In this document: positions 51,642-61,900 of the stretch, in pieces
How the letters are laid out: each line of letters starts with the position of its first letter
Position numbering within the stretch: the stretch's first letter is position 1
Source of the DNA: Bryobacteraceae bacterium
GTDB lineage: Bacteria > Acidobacteriota > Terriglobia > Bryobacterales > Bryobacteraceae
Direction: 5' to 3'
Length of the DNA stretch: 64,000 bases
Assembly (NCBI GenBank): GCA_041394945.1
Contig: JAWKHH010000001.1
Coordinates: forward strand, 434,001-498,000
Made by a program: the position numbers and the translations under genes
The notes under the pieces: generated by a model
Told to the model about the DNA's origin: nothing
The model's input: only the letters and a program-made list of their open reading frames with translations
The model's database searches: none

Positions 51642-54600
51642 ATGCGTCATCGCAATATCTGGGTAGTTTTTCTCCTCTCTTCTTCCGTGGCGTTCGCGCA
51701 AGGCGACCGCGGATCCATCACCGGCGTAATCACCGACTCCACGGGCGCCTCGGTTCCAGGAGTCACCATTGAGGCCGTCCAGGTGGAAACCAACTTCCGC
51801 GCTGAGACCGTGTCCACCAACACGGGCGCCTACCGCCTGGCCGGACTCCCCATCGGCCGCTACAACTTGACTGCGAAAGCGATGGGATTTCAAGGCTACA
51901 ATCAGACCGGAATCCAGATCCAGGTAAACCAGACCGCCACCATCGACATTTCCCTGAAGGTGGGCGAGGTGACGGAAACCGTCACCGTCGAAGGAGGCGT
52001 TCCGCTCATCCAAACCGAAAGCTCCGACGTCGGGATGGTGGTCGAGTCCAAGCAGTTCCTTGATTTGCCCCTCACCCTCGGCGGCGGCATCCGCAATCCG
52101 TCGAGCTTCGTGAAACTCTCCCCCGGCGTCGACCCCAGGTCCACCTGGAACAAATCCATCTCCGGCGGCGGGTCTTTCCAGGACATGACCTACTACGACG
52201 GCATCGCGCTGTCGCGCGGCGACCTCGGCAACGACGGCGAGGTGAATCCTTCGGTCGACGCCATCGCCGAGTTCAAGCTGATCACCAACAACTACTCGGC
52301 TGAGTACGCCCACGCGTTGGGCGGCATCACCAGCTTCACCATGAAGAGCGGGACCAACGATCTCCACGGCACGGCCTTCCATTTCCTGCGAAATGAGAAG
52401 TTGGATGCCCGCGGATTCTTCCCATCCTCCCGCGCACCGTCCAAGCAGAACGAATGGGGAGGCACAATCGGCGGCCCGGTTTGGATTCCGAAGCTCTACA
52501 ACGGCAAGGACCGTACGTTCTGGTTCTTCTCCTTCGACCAGTTCTACCGCCGCGGCGGACAGCTCGCCGGCCTCAACACCGTTCCCACTGCGCTCATGCA
52601 GGCTGGCGACTTCAACGAGATCGCCTCCATCGGCCGGCGCGCCATCTATGACCCCGCCACCAACTTCTCTGATGCTAGCGGCCGCGTCCAGCGCATGCCC
52701 TTCCCCGGCCAGGTGATTCCGCGCAACCGGTGGAGCAACGTCGCCACGGAGATGATCGCCTTCCACCCGAAACCGGAACTGCCCGGAATCGCCAACAACA
52801 GCATCGCGCCACTCGCCAGCCCTCTCACCGATCAGCGGACGCTCGGCTTCAAGCTCGACCACATGATCTCCGCCGCCCATCGCATATCCGGCGTCTTCAA
52901 CTACACGGACCGGCCGTCCATCAAGAGCCCGGCGCCGTCGCGGCTGATCCCGGTCGGCGATACCACGGCCCTGGCGAACTACAACTTCCAAGTCGTCACC
53001 ACGCGCGTGATTCACCTCAATTTCGACAGCAACCTCTCGCCGACCACCTTGAATCACGTCGGGCTCGGTTTCTCCAGATTCCGAAACCCGAACTTCTCGC
53101 AGAGCTTCAATCAGGGCTGGCTCCAGCCCAACGGCGGAAAGCTCGGTCTTCGAGGCCTCCAGTTTGACCTGTTCCCCACTGTCCAATTCGATACCGAAGG
53201 GTATACCCGCTACGGCGACGACATCGCTTCGGACAACTTCTTCAATACCTACACGCTGATGGACACGGTGACGGCCATCCGCGGCAACCACACGCTCAAG
53301 GCCGGCTTCGAAGTACAGCACCACCAGGACAACTACCGCAACTTCGGAAACGGCGGCGGCACGTTCCGCTTCCGGCGGGAGTCCACCGGCCAGCCCGGCG
53401 TCGGCGCCTCCGGAGACGCCTGGGCCAGCTTCCTGCTAGGCGAAGTCTTCACCGGCAGCGCCTTCTTCCGCGATTCGCTCCCCGGCGGCCGATACACCAA
53501 CACCGGCTTCTTCGTGGACGACACCTGGAAGGTTAGCCAGCGCCTTACCATGAATCTCGGCTTTCGCTATGAAGTCATCGTGCCGCATAGCGACCCGCTC
53601 GGACGCCTCTCCTACGCCGACATCTCGAAGCCCAATCCGGCCGCCGGCAATCTGCCCGGTGTGATGGTGTACGGCGGTCCCAACGGGTTCGGCAACCGGT
53701 TGCTGAACGTCCTCAAGTTCAATCCGGCCCCGCGCATCGGCTTCGCCTACCGCTTGAACGACAAGACCGTTCTTCGCGGCGGCGCCGGCATCTTCTACTC
53801 GAACTACATCAACCAGGGGCTCGGCCTCCCGGCCTTCGGCTTCTCCACCACGGCGGCATTCTCCTCGGCCGACAACGGCATCACGCCGGCGTTCAACTGG
53901 GACCGCGGCTTCCCGCAGGATTTCACACGGCCCCCGGTGACTGACCCGATCGCCGCCAACGGCCAGTCCGTCACCGTCGTTCTCCCCACCGAGTACGACC
54001 TGCCCCGCAAGCTCCAATGGAACCTGACTCTCGAGCGGCAGTTCGCGCAGGATCTCTCGATGAGCTTCGCCTACGTCGCCAACAAGGGTTCCCACCTCTA
54101 CGAGAACCAGCAGTTGAACCAGGTGCCTTCGCAATACTTCGGCATGCCCACATCGCTCCTGCGCGCTCACATCAACTCCCCGCAGGCCCGCGCCGCCGGA
54201 CTCTCCGAACCCTTCGCCGGATTCGCCGAGCTCTGGGGTTCGCGCGCCACCGTAAACCAGGCGCTCCGTCCATTCCCGCAGTACAACGGAGCGGGTATCT
54301 ACGGCTCCACCTACGGCAACTCGAATTACCACTCGTTCCAGTACAAGCTCGACAAGCGCTACGCGCGCGGACTTACCGGAACGGTCGCCTACACGTGGTC
54401 TAAGTTCCTCACCGACGCCGCCCAGTTCGACGCGTATGCCGGTGAGCAGGATCACCTCAAGCGCGAAAAGTCCTATCACCCCACGGACCTCACGCACATC
54501 TTCACCTTCAGCCTCGTCTACGACCTCCCGTTCGGTGAAGGCAAACAGTGGATGGCCGGGTCGCCGGTGGCTCGCAAGCTCCTCGGCGGCTGGCAGGTGG

Positions 54601-55043
54601 CGGCGGTGAACTCCTATAACAGCGGCGTCCGGTTGAACGCCAGCATCAACAACACGCTGCCGTTCTTCAACGCCGGTCAGCGCCCGAACCTGCTTTCGAG
54701 CGACATCCGGACCAGCACCGGTCTCGGCTCGTTTGACCCGGCCACGGACCTCTTCCTGAACGCCAGCGCATTCGCCCGCCCGGCCGACGGCCAGTTCGGC
54801 ACGGCCCCGCGCTATCTCGAAACGCGTGGCCCGGGCCGTCTCGACGAATCCTTCGCGGTCCTCAAGAACACGCGCTTCGGCGAACGCGTCACGCACCAGT
54901 TCCGCATGGAGATTCTCAATCCGCTCAACCGCACCGTGTTCGGCGACCCCAACACGAACCTCGCGTCGAACGCGTTCGGCCGCATCTCGTCGACGCAGAT
55001 CGGTCCGCGCAACATTCAGTTCGGAATGAAGCTCATTTTCTGA
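51642..55043 (+). CDS. Oar-like TonB-dependent receptor with CarboxypepD_reg N-terminus (second of three)
   Basis: A 1133-residue outer-membrane protein; AGGGGG lies upstream of the ATG. A signal peptide (WVVFLLSSSVAFAQ) precedes the carboxypeptidase-regulatory-like domain (GSITGVITDSTGASVPG). Then come a plug with GGVPLIQTESSDVGMVVESK and STWNKSISGGGSFQDMTYYD, and a long barrel ending in RNIQFGMKLIF. It is a close paralogue of the receptor at 58959, with long shared runs and similar length, and is distant from the one at 12073. Its 3' end is only three bases from the convergent ASPIC gene. It is presumably a nutrient importer of unknown substrate. Confidence 0.92.
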   Translation: MRHRNIWVVFLLSSSVAFAQGDRGSITGVITDSTGASVPGVTIEAVQVETNFRAETVSTNTGAYRLAGLPIGRYNLTAKAMGFQGYNQTGIQIQVNQTATIDISLKVGEVTETVTVEGGVPLIQTESSDVGMVVESKQFLDLPLTLGGGIRNPSSFVKLSPGVDPRSTWNKSISGGGSFQDMTYYDGIALSRGDLGNDGEVNPSVDAIAEFKLITNNYSAEYAHALGGITSFTMKSGTNDLHGTAFHFLRNEKLDARGFFPSSRAPSKQNEWGGTIGGPVWIPKLYNGKDRTFWFFSFDQFYRRGGQLAGLNTVPTALMQAGDFNEIASIGRRAIYDPATNFSDASGRVQRMPFPGQVIPRNRWSNVATEMIAFHPKPELPGIANNSIAPLASPLTDQRTLGFKLDHMISAAHRISGVFNYTDRPSIKSPAPSRLIPVGDTTALANYNFQVVTTRVIHLNFDSNLSPTTLNHVGLGFSRFRNPNFSQSFNQGWLQPNGGKLGLRGLQFDLFPTVQFDTEGYTRYGDDIASDNFFNTYTLMDTVTAIRGNHTLKAGFEVQHHQDNYRNFGNGGGTFRFRRESTGQPGVGASGDAWASFLLGEVFTGSAFFRDSLPGGRYTNTGFFVDDTWKVSQRLTMNLGFRYEVIVPHSDPLGRLSYADISKPNPAAGNLPGVMVYGGPNGFGNRLLNVLKFNPAPRIGFAYRLNDKTVLRGGAGIFYSNYINQGLGLPAFGFSTTAAFSSADNGITPAFNWDRGFPQDFTRPPVTDPIAANGQSVTVVLPTEYDLPRKLQWNLTLERQFAQDLSMSFAYVANKGSHLYENQQLNQVPSQYFGMPTSLLRAHINSPQARAAGLSEPFAGFAELWGSRATVNQALRPFPQYNGAGIYGSTYGNSNYHSFQYKLDKRYARGLTGTVAYTWSKFLTDAAQFDAYAGEQDHLKREKSYHPTDLTHIFTFSLVYDLPFGEGKQWMAGSPVARKLLGGWQVAAVNSYNSGVRLNASINNTLPFFNAGQRPNLLSSDIRTSTGLGSFDPATDLFLNASAFARPADGQFGTAPRYLETRGPGRLDESFAVLKNTRFGERVTHQFRMEILNPLNRTVFGDPNTNLASNAFGRISSTQIGPRNIQFGMKLIF

Positions 55044-55046
55044 GTT

Positions 55047-57338
55047 TCACTCCGCCTCTACAACCTCCAGCACCCGCCGCGGCGCCGAATCCAGGATCTC
55101 CTGGCCGGCGCCGCTTGGCCATTGGATCGTTACTCTCCCCACCTTCCCGCGAGCACCGAGTCCGAAATGCAGCGGCGTGAGCATCGAAGAAGCATAGCCC
55201 TGAGCCGGATTCATCCATTGGCACTGCGTGTCCACGCACACACGCGCGCCGATGCCGTCCCGATTCGACTTGGTCCCGCGCAGCCGCACGGCGATCCAGT
55301 TCGAACCGGCGGTCTCGTTGCGCCATAGCTCCGCCGGCTCGCCGAGCGCCGTCACCACCGCGTCCAGATCCCCGTCGCCGTCGAGATCGGCCAGCGCCGC
55401 TCCGCGATGCGCCCGCGGCTGCTGAAACTGCGCGCCGGCTCCGGCCGCTCCGTCGACGAACGTGCCGTCTCCGCGGCCAAGGAACAGGCCGTTCGCCTGA
55501 CGGTAACGATGTTGGGAAAACGCGTCGATGTTGTCGGTGACGTGAGAATTCGCGGTGAATAGATCCGGGATGCCGTCGTTGTTGAGGTCCCCGAAGACGA
55601 TCCCCCACCCGGAGCGCGGCGCCGAAGCCAAGGCCATTCCGCTCGCGGTAGTCGCGTCGCGGAAGAATCCGCCGCCCTGGTTGCGGAACATCGGAAACCA
55701 CTCGCCGGAAAGCGCCGTCACCGCGAGGTCCGGCAGCCCGTCGCCATCGTAGTCGGCCGCCGAGACGCCCATGCTCGACACCGCTTTGCCGTCATCCTTC
55801 AGCGCGGCGCCGGCCTCCAATCCAATCTCGGCGAACCGGCCGTCGCCCAGATTCCGGAACAGGAAGTTCGGTTCGGTGTCGTTGGTCACGAAAAGGTCCT
55901 GCCGCCCGTCGCCGTCGTAGTCGATCGCGGCCGCGCTCATTCCCTTCCCGGCGTGCGCGCCGATGCCGGAAGCGCGCGTGACGTCTTCGAACCGGCCATG
56001 TCCAAGGTTCCGGTAGAGTTGGTTGGCCGCCCCGGCGATCCCCCGCGGATCGCAGTACACACGCAGGCCCGCCGCCCGGTCGCCGCAGTACTTGTCATAC
56101 GCCGGCGTCCACGCGAGATAGTTCACGATGAACAAATCGAGCCGTCCGTCGTTGTCATAGTCGAACCAGACGCCCGCCACCGGCCATGCGCCGCCCCCGA
56201 TTCCCGCCGCACCCGTCACCTCCACGAACGTCCCGCCGCGATTCTCATAGAGCACGCTCCCGCTCATGCCCGGGACGAACAGATCGGCATCGCCATCGTT
56301 GTCATAGTCGGCGGCGGCGGCGCCCATCGAGTAGCCGCGGCCCTCGAGTCCCGCGGCGGCGGTGGCGTCTTCGAATCGCATGCCGCCGAGGTTCCGGAAC
56401 AGGCGGTTGCGATATCGGGCGCCGGTCTTGACGAGGGAAGGCAGCGCGGCGCCGTTGGCGAAGAACAAGTCGGGCCGTCCGTCGCCATCGTAGTCGAACA
56501 CCGCCAACCCGCCGGGCATCGTTTCGATGAGGTGCTTCGCCGCCGTCGGGCTGTTCTCGAGAGTGAAATCCACGCGAGCCTCCTTCGCGATCTCGACGAA
56601 ACGAACCGCCGGCGGCTCCCGCGTGGTCCTCCCCCCGGCGCTTGCCACCACGCCGCCTACCCGCAACTGGCGCAGCAGCCGAACGGCGCCTTCGTGACCG
56701 GACGCGGCGGCCAGATCGGCCTCGGCGCGATCCTTCTCGCCCAGCGCCAGCAGTGCGCGCGCCCTTTGATACCGCGCCTCTCCTGACTCCGGCTGCATCG
56801 TCAACGCTCGATCGAGCATGGCGACCGCGTCCCGGTCGCGCCGCATCGTGATCAGCAGTTCTCCCGAATCGACGGCGGCAGGCGCGAACCGCGGATCCGT
56901 TGAGAGCGCGTTTTCGAACGCGGCGAGCGCATCCGCCGGGCGATTCTGTTCCACCCGAATCAACCCCACCAGATGGAGGATCGCGGCCGGCGCGTAGCCG
57001 CGTTTCCGCGCCTCCATCGCGTCCCGTTCCGCCTCCGCCAGGCGCCCGCGCAGGTACTCCACGCGCGCCAGGTAAAATCGCGCCCCGGGGTGGCCCGGAT
57101 TCTTCGCCACGGCGCGCCGGAACGCACGTTCCGCCTCGGGGCGCTCGCCGTTGAGCTGCCGCGACAGCCCCAGCAGCAGCAGGGACCCGAAGTCGTTGGG
57201 ATCGGCCTGCACCTGCGTCTCCAAAAGCGCCGCCGCTTCGGCGAAGCGCCGCTCGCGGTACAGGTCGCCGGCGCGCTCCCGAGCCGATTGCGCCAGAAGC
57301 AGCGACACGGCCATCGCCGCCGGCGCCCAACGCCTCAC
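55047..57338 (-). CDS. TPR + VCBS/FG-GAP + ASPIC/UnbV exported protein
   Basis: A 763-residue protein. It starts at GTG 57338, overlapping the cytochrome gene's stop as GTGA, with GGAGG upstream. A signal peptide (WAPAAMAVSLLLAQSA) leads to about five TPR units (residues 20-215). Then come about seven calcium-type FG-GAP/VCBS repeats (FDYDGDGRPDLFFANG, ADYDNDGDADLFVPG, IDYDGDGRQDLFVTND, ADLDGDGDLDAVVTAL), and the ASPIC/UnbV domain from SNWIAVRLRGTKSNRDGIGA. These proteins are probably beta-propeller adhesins or binding proteins on the cell surface. Coupling to a multihaem cytochrome suggests a joint periplasmic or surface role. Confidence 0.92.
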   Translation of the reverse strand: MRRWAPAAMAVSLLLAQSARERAGDLYRERRFAEAAALLETQVQADPNDFGSLLLLGLSRQLNGERPEAERAFRRAVAKNPGHPGARFYLARVEYLRGRLAEAERDAMEARKRGYAPAAILHLVGLIRVEQNRPADALAAFENALSTDPRFAPAAVDSGELLITMRRDRDAVAMLDRALTMQPESGEARYQRARALLALGEKDRAEADLAAASGHEGAVRLLRQLRVGGVVASAGGRTTREPPAVRFVEIAKEARVDFTLENSPTAAKHLIETMPGGLAVFDYDGDGRPDLFFANGAALPSLVKTGARYRNRLFRNLGGMRFEDATAAAGLEGRGYSMGAAAADYDNDGDADLFVPGMSGSVLYENRGGTFVEVTGAAGIGGGAWPVAGVWFDYDNDGRLDLFIVNYLAWTPAYDKYCGDRAAGLRVYCDPRGIAGAANQLYRNLGHGRFEDVTRASGIGAHAGKGMSAAAIDYDGDGRQDLFVTNDTEPNFLFRNLGDGRFAEIGLEAGAALKDDGKAVSSMGVSAADYDGDGLPDLAVTALSGEWFPMFRNQGGGFFRDATTASGMALASAPRSGWGIVFGDLNNDGIPDLFTANSHVTDNIDAFSQHRYRQANGLFLGRGDGTFVDGAAGAGAQFQQPRAHRGAALADLDGDGDLDAVVTALGEPAELWRNETAGSNWIAVRLRGTKSNRDGIGARVCVDTQCQWMNPAQGYASSMLTPLHFGLGARGKVGRVTIQWPSGAGQEILDSAPRRVLEVVEAE

Positions 57339-58849
57339 CGCCCCGCCTCCAGTTTCCCTAGCGGCGACTCACGTCTCCAACGCTCCCGCACAGCCCGAGC
57401 CTTCTCCGCCGCGCCAGACTCCTTGTGGATCCGCTCGAGCAGCGCCCACGCCTCCTCGAGTGCGGGGTCGCGAGCGATCGCGCTTTCCAGTTCCTCCACC
57501 GCTGCTTCGGCGCCTCCCGAAGCCGCTAGCGCTGCGGCCAGATTCATGCGGCGTAGGGCATCCCTCGGCCGCAACCGCACCGCGCGTTCCAGGGACTTCG
57601 CTGCCTCGCCGGGAAGGTTCTTCCGAAGCAGGATCAAGCCGAGAGCCGTCTGCACGTCGGCGTCGTTGGCCAGCCCTCCATCGAGCTCCGCCAGCAACCG
57701 GAAACCTTCGTTCAGTTGGAAAGCGGATTGGTTGCTCTCGCCGGCGCTGACGTAGGCAAGCCCAAGGTTCCGCGCCGCCAGGCCCGCTTCCGGCAAGCGC
57801 CACGCGCGCAGCCGTTCCACTCGTTGGCCTGGCGCGGCGGTCGCGGGCCGCGCCAGGATCCGATGGTCCGTGAACGCAGTGTGGGGAACGTCGGACGGGC
57901 CGCGCGCCGGCATGTGGCAGCCCGCGCAATCGGCGTCCGGCTCCTGGTGCGTCGCCGCGAGCGTCCCGGCATGGCAGGTCAGGCACCGCTCGCGATACCA
58001 CGCCGCGGCGTTCGCCGGCCACCGATGAGGATCATGACAAGCGCCGCACCACATCTTGCCCCCGCTTTCGGCCGCGCAGCGGCTGGTCGCGAGCTGTTCC
58101 GCGTGGCTCACTACCTTGGGCTTCCCGGCCCCAGCCACGTAAACCGTGAACGTCGATTCCAACGCCGCACCGGGCCGGTAGTCCCAGACGGACTTGCCCG
58201 GATTCGGAATCCGGGCCTCGCCGCTCAGATGACACTGCTCGCAAACCGAGTCGCGCCGTGCGGCATCGAGCCGCCCCGGATTCACGATGTTGCCGCGGGC
58301 CGGCTTGGCCACATGCGCGGCCGGGTCGCCGTGGCACCGCCCGCACCCGATCGACTCTTCCACGAATGACGGTGTCTGGTACCGGTTCTGTGTACCCGCC
58401 ACGGGCGAGGCTTCGCCCGCGTGGCAGAAAAGGCACTCCGCCGTCACCGGACGCGAAAAGTCGGGACGCGCATCGTCCTCGTAGCCCGGCGAGAGACGCC
58501 ATTCGCGCGTCTTCGCGTAGTAGGAAATCGGCGACTGGTACAGGAATCCGTCCAGCAGCGTGAGGTAGCTGCGGCCCTGCTTGCCCGAACCGACAAAGTA
58601 CTGAACGGGCGCCTCCACGACACGCCGCCCCTGCTCCACGCCATGGATCAGCTCGGCTCCACGCCGCCGCACGCGCAGCCGCGTCGACTCGCCATGCGGG
58701 AAGGACCGTGTTGGATATTCGCGCGGATCGGGCCGTCCCAACGATCGTCCCATGCCCGTACCGGCAAACCCGGCCGCCTCGGCCGGATGGCAGCTCGCGC
58801 ATCCGGGGGAGGCCGCGAAGGCGAGCAGCAATGCCGTCAGATGTCCCAT
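57335..58849 (-). CDS. Seven-haem c-type cytochrome fused to TPR repeats
   Basis: A 504-residue exported protein (ATG 58849; a GTG at 58858 is possible). A short signal peptide (LTALLLAFAASPG) runs into the first haem site. Seven CxxCH motifs are visible: residues 17-21, 139-143, 169-173, 203-207, 268-272, 289-293 and 308-312. The last belongs to the typical CAGCHMP...VPHTAFTDHR module of multihaem TPR proteins. From about residue 345 there are several TPR units (LGLILLRKNLPGEAAKSLER). It should carry electrons in the periplasm or bind partners through TPRs. Its stop overlaps the ASPIC gene start. Confidence 0.92.
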   Translation of the reverse strand: MGHLTALLLAFAASPGCASCHPAEAAGFAGTGMGRSLGRPDPREYPTRSFPHGESTRLRVRRRGAELIHGVEQGRRVVEAPVQYFVGSGKQGRSYLTLLDGFLYQSPISYYAKTREWRLSPGYEDDARPDFSRPVTAECLFCHAGEASPVAGTQNRYQTPSFVEESIGCGRCHGDPAAHVAKPARGNIVNPGRLDAARRDSVCEQCHLSGEARIPNPGKSVWDYRPGAALESTFTVYVAGAGKPKVVSHAEQLATSRCAAESGGKMWCGACHDPHRWPANAAAWYRERCLTCHAGTLAATHQEPDADCAGCHMPARGPSDVPHTAFTDHRILARPATAAPGQRVERLRAWRLPEAGLAARNLGLAYVSAGESNQSAFQLNEGFRLLAELDGGLANDADVQTALGLILLRKNLPGEAAKSLERAVRLRPRDALRRMNLAAALAASGGAEAAVEELESAIARDPALEEAWALLERIHKESGAAEKARAVRERWRRESPLGKLEAGR

Positions 58850-58883
58850 CGCTTGCACTCATCCTACACGCCGTGGGACCGGC

Positions 58884-58912
58884 TTGACATCCAGCGCCCA
58901 AACATGTAAAAA
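58884..58912 (+). promoter_or_regulatory. Probable sigma-70 promoter of the third Oar-like receptor
   Basis: TTGACA (58884-58889) and TAAAAA (58907-58912) are spaced exactly 17 bases apart, about 47 bases upstream of the receptor ATG. The -35 box is consensus; the -10 box is a moderate match in an A-rich stretch. Confidence 0.55.
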
Positions 58913-58958
58913 AATCAATGTCTGTAGTAAAGTTAACGATTCTGCCAAAGGGGGTTTC

Positions 58959-61900
58959 ATGACACATCGACTCTTCGTCCTGTCCGCGCTGGCCGCTTCG
59001 GCAGCCTTTGGCCAGGGCGACCGCGGATCCATTTCCGGCGTCATCGTCGATCCCAGCGGCGCCGCCATTCCAGGCGTCACCATCGAGGCGGTGAACCAGG
59101 CCACCAACTTCCGCTCCGAAACCGTGTCGACCAATACCGGCGCCTATCGCCTCGTGGCGCTCCCGGTGGGCATATACAACGTCTCGGCCAAAGGGCCGGG
59201 ATTTCAGACGTACAACCAGTCCGGCGTGCGGATCCAGGTCAATCAAACCGCGGCGATCGACATCTCGCTCCGCGTCGGCGAGGTCACCGAGTCGGTGACC
59301 GTCGAGGGCGGCGTTCCGCTGATCCAGACCGAAAGCTCCGACGTCGGCATGGTGGTCGACTCCAAGCAGTTCCTGGACCTGCCCCTGACGCTGGGCGGCG
59401 GGATTCGCAACCCGTCCAGCTTCATCAAGCTCTCGCCCGGCGTCGATCCGCGGTCCACCTGGAACAAGTCCATTTCCGGCGGCGGCTCCTTCCAGGACAT
59501 GACCTACTACGACGGCATCGCGCTCTCGCGCGGCGACCTCGGCAACGACGGCGAAGTCAACCCTTCGGTCGACGCGATCGCCGAGTTCAAGTTGATCACG
59601 AACAACTACTCCGCCGAATACGCGCACGCGCTCGGTGGCATCACCAGCTTCACCATGAAGAGCGGCGCCAATGACGTGCACGGTACCGGCTTCTATTTCG
59701 TCCGCAACGAAAAGCTCGACGCCCGAGGCTTCTTCCCCGCCTCCCGCGCGCCTGCAAAGCAGAACGAGTGGGGCGGAACCATCGGCGGTCCGCTGTACAT
59801 TCCGAAGGTCTACAACGGAAAGGACCGCACCTTCTGGTTCTTCTCCTTCGACCAGTTCTATCGCCGCGGCGGACAACTCGCCGGCCTGAACACGTTGCCC
59901 ACCGGCAATATGCAAAACGGCGACTTCAACGAAATCGCCAGCCTCGGCGGCCGAATGATCTACGATCCCAATACCAACTTCACGGCCGCGAACGGACGAG
60001 TCCAGCGCATGCCGTTCCCCGGGCAGATCATTCCGCGCAACCGTTGGAGCAGCGTCAGCGCCAAAATGCTGGACCTTCATCCGACTCCGGAGCTGCCGGG
60101 CATCGTGAACAACAGCATCGCCCCGCTGGCGAGCCCCTTCGCCGACCAGCGCACCCTGGGTTTCAAGCTCGATCACATGATCTCCACCGCGCACCGCATC
60201 TCGGGCGTGTTCAACTACACGGACCGGCCGTCGGTCAAAAGCCCCGGGCCCTCGCGCCTCATACCGGTGGGCGACACCACCGGCCTCGAGAACTACAACT
60301 TCCAGGTGGTCACCACCCGCGTCCTGCACCTGAATTTCGACAGTACCCTGACTCCGACCACGCTCAACCATCTGGGCCTCGGCGTTTCGCGATTCCGGAA
60401 TCCGAACTTCTCGCGCAGTTTCAACCAAGGCTGGCTGCAGCCGGACGGCGGCAAACTCGGCCTCCGTGGTCTCCAGTTTGATCTCTTCCCCACCGTCCAG
60501 TTCAGCACCGAAGGCTACACGAGGTATGGCGACAACATCGCCTCCGACAACTTCTTCAACACGTTCACGGCGATGGACAACATCACGATGATCCGCGGCA
60601 ACCACACCTTGAAAACCGGTTTCGAAGTGCAGCACCATCAGGATAACTACCGCAACTTCGGAACCGGCGGCGGCGACTTCCGGTTCAGCCGTCTCTCCAC
60701 CGGTCAACCCGGCACTGGCGCCTCGGGCGATGCCTGGGCCAGTTTTCTGCTGGGCGAAGTCTTCTCCGGCAGCGCCTTTTTCCGCGATTCGCTCCCCGGC
60801 GGCCGCTACACGAACTGGGGCTTCTTCATCGACGACACCTGGAAAATCAGCCAGCGTCTCACGCTCAATCTGGGATTCCGCTACGAGGTCATCGTGCCCC
60901 ACAGCGATCCGTTGGGACGCCTTTCCTACGCCGATATCTCCAGGCCCAATCCGGCGGCGGGCGCCTTGCCCGGCGTGATGGTCTACGGCGGACCCAACGG
61001 GTTCGGCAACCGCCTTCTCAACATCCTGAAGTTCAACCCCGCCCCCCGCATTGGCTTCGCCTACCGGCTCGACGACAAGACCGTGTTGCGCGGCGGCACC
61101 GGCATCTTCTACTCGAACTACATCAACCAGGGCCTCGGGCTTCCCGCCTTCGGCTTCTCCACAACCGCCGCCTTCGCCACCGCCGACAACGGCATCACGC
61201 CCGCCTTCCGTTGGGATAGCGGCTTCCCGCAGGACTTCCGCCGTCCGCCCGTCATCGACCCGACCGCGGCCAATGGCCAGAACGTCACCGCGGTGTTGCC
61301 AGCCGATTACGATCTGCCGCGCAAGCTGCAGTGGAATCTCACGCTCGAGCGCCAGTTCCTCCCGGACCTCTCGATGAGCTTCGCCTACGTCGCCAACAAG
61401 GGCACGCACCTGTACGAGAACCAGCAGTTGAACCAACTGCCGTCGCAGTACTTCAGCATGCCCACTTCCCTTCTTCGCGCCAACATCAACTCGGCTGCCG
61501 CCCGGAACGCCGGAATCGCCGCTCCGTTCGCGGGCTTCTCAGACCTGTGGGGCTCTCGCGCCACGGTGGCGCAGGCGCTCCGCCCGTTCCCGCAATACAA
61601 CGGCGTCGGCATCTACGGATCCACCTACGGCAACTCGCACTATCACTCGTTCCAGTACAAACTCGATAAGCGATACGGGCGCGGATTGATGGGAACGGTC
61701 GCCTACACGTGGTCGAAATTCCTGACCGACGCGCGCCAGTTCGACGGATACGCCGGCGAGCAGGATAACAACCTGCGTGAAAAGTCCTACCACCCGACTG
61801 ACCTGACGCACATCCTGACATTCAGCCTCGTCTACCAACTTCCGTTCGGGCAGGGCCAGCGCTGGCTTTCGGACTCTCCCGTCGCCCGAAAACTCCTCGG

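Noticed and set aside
58032..61436. A 1134-codon minus-strand open frame across the cytochrome and third receptor genes
   Set aside because: Low-complexity, Gly/Val/Glu/Arg-rich translation with no domain. It is the antisense shadow of GC-rich coding sequence with clear signal peptide and barrel features on the plus strand.
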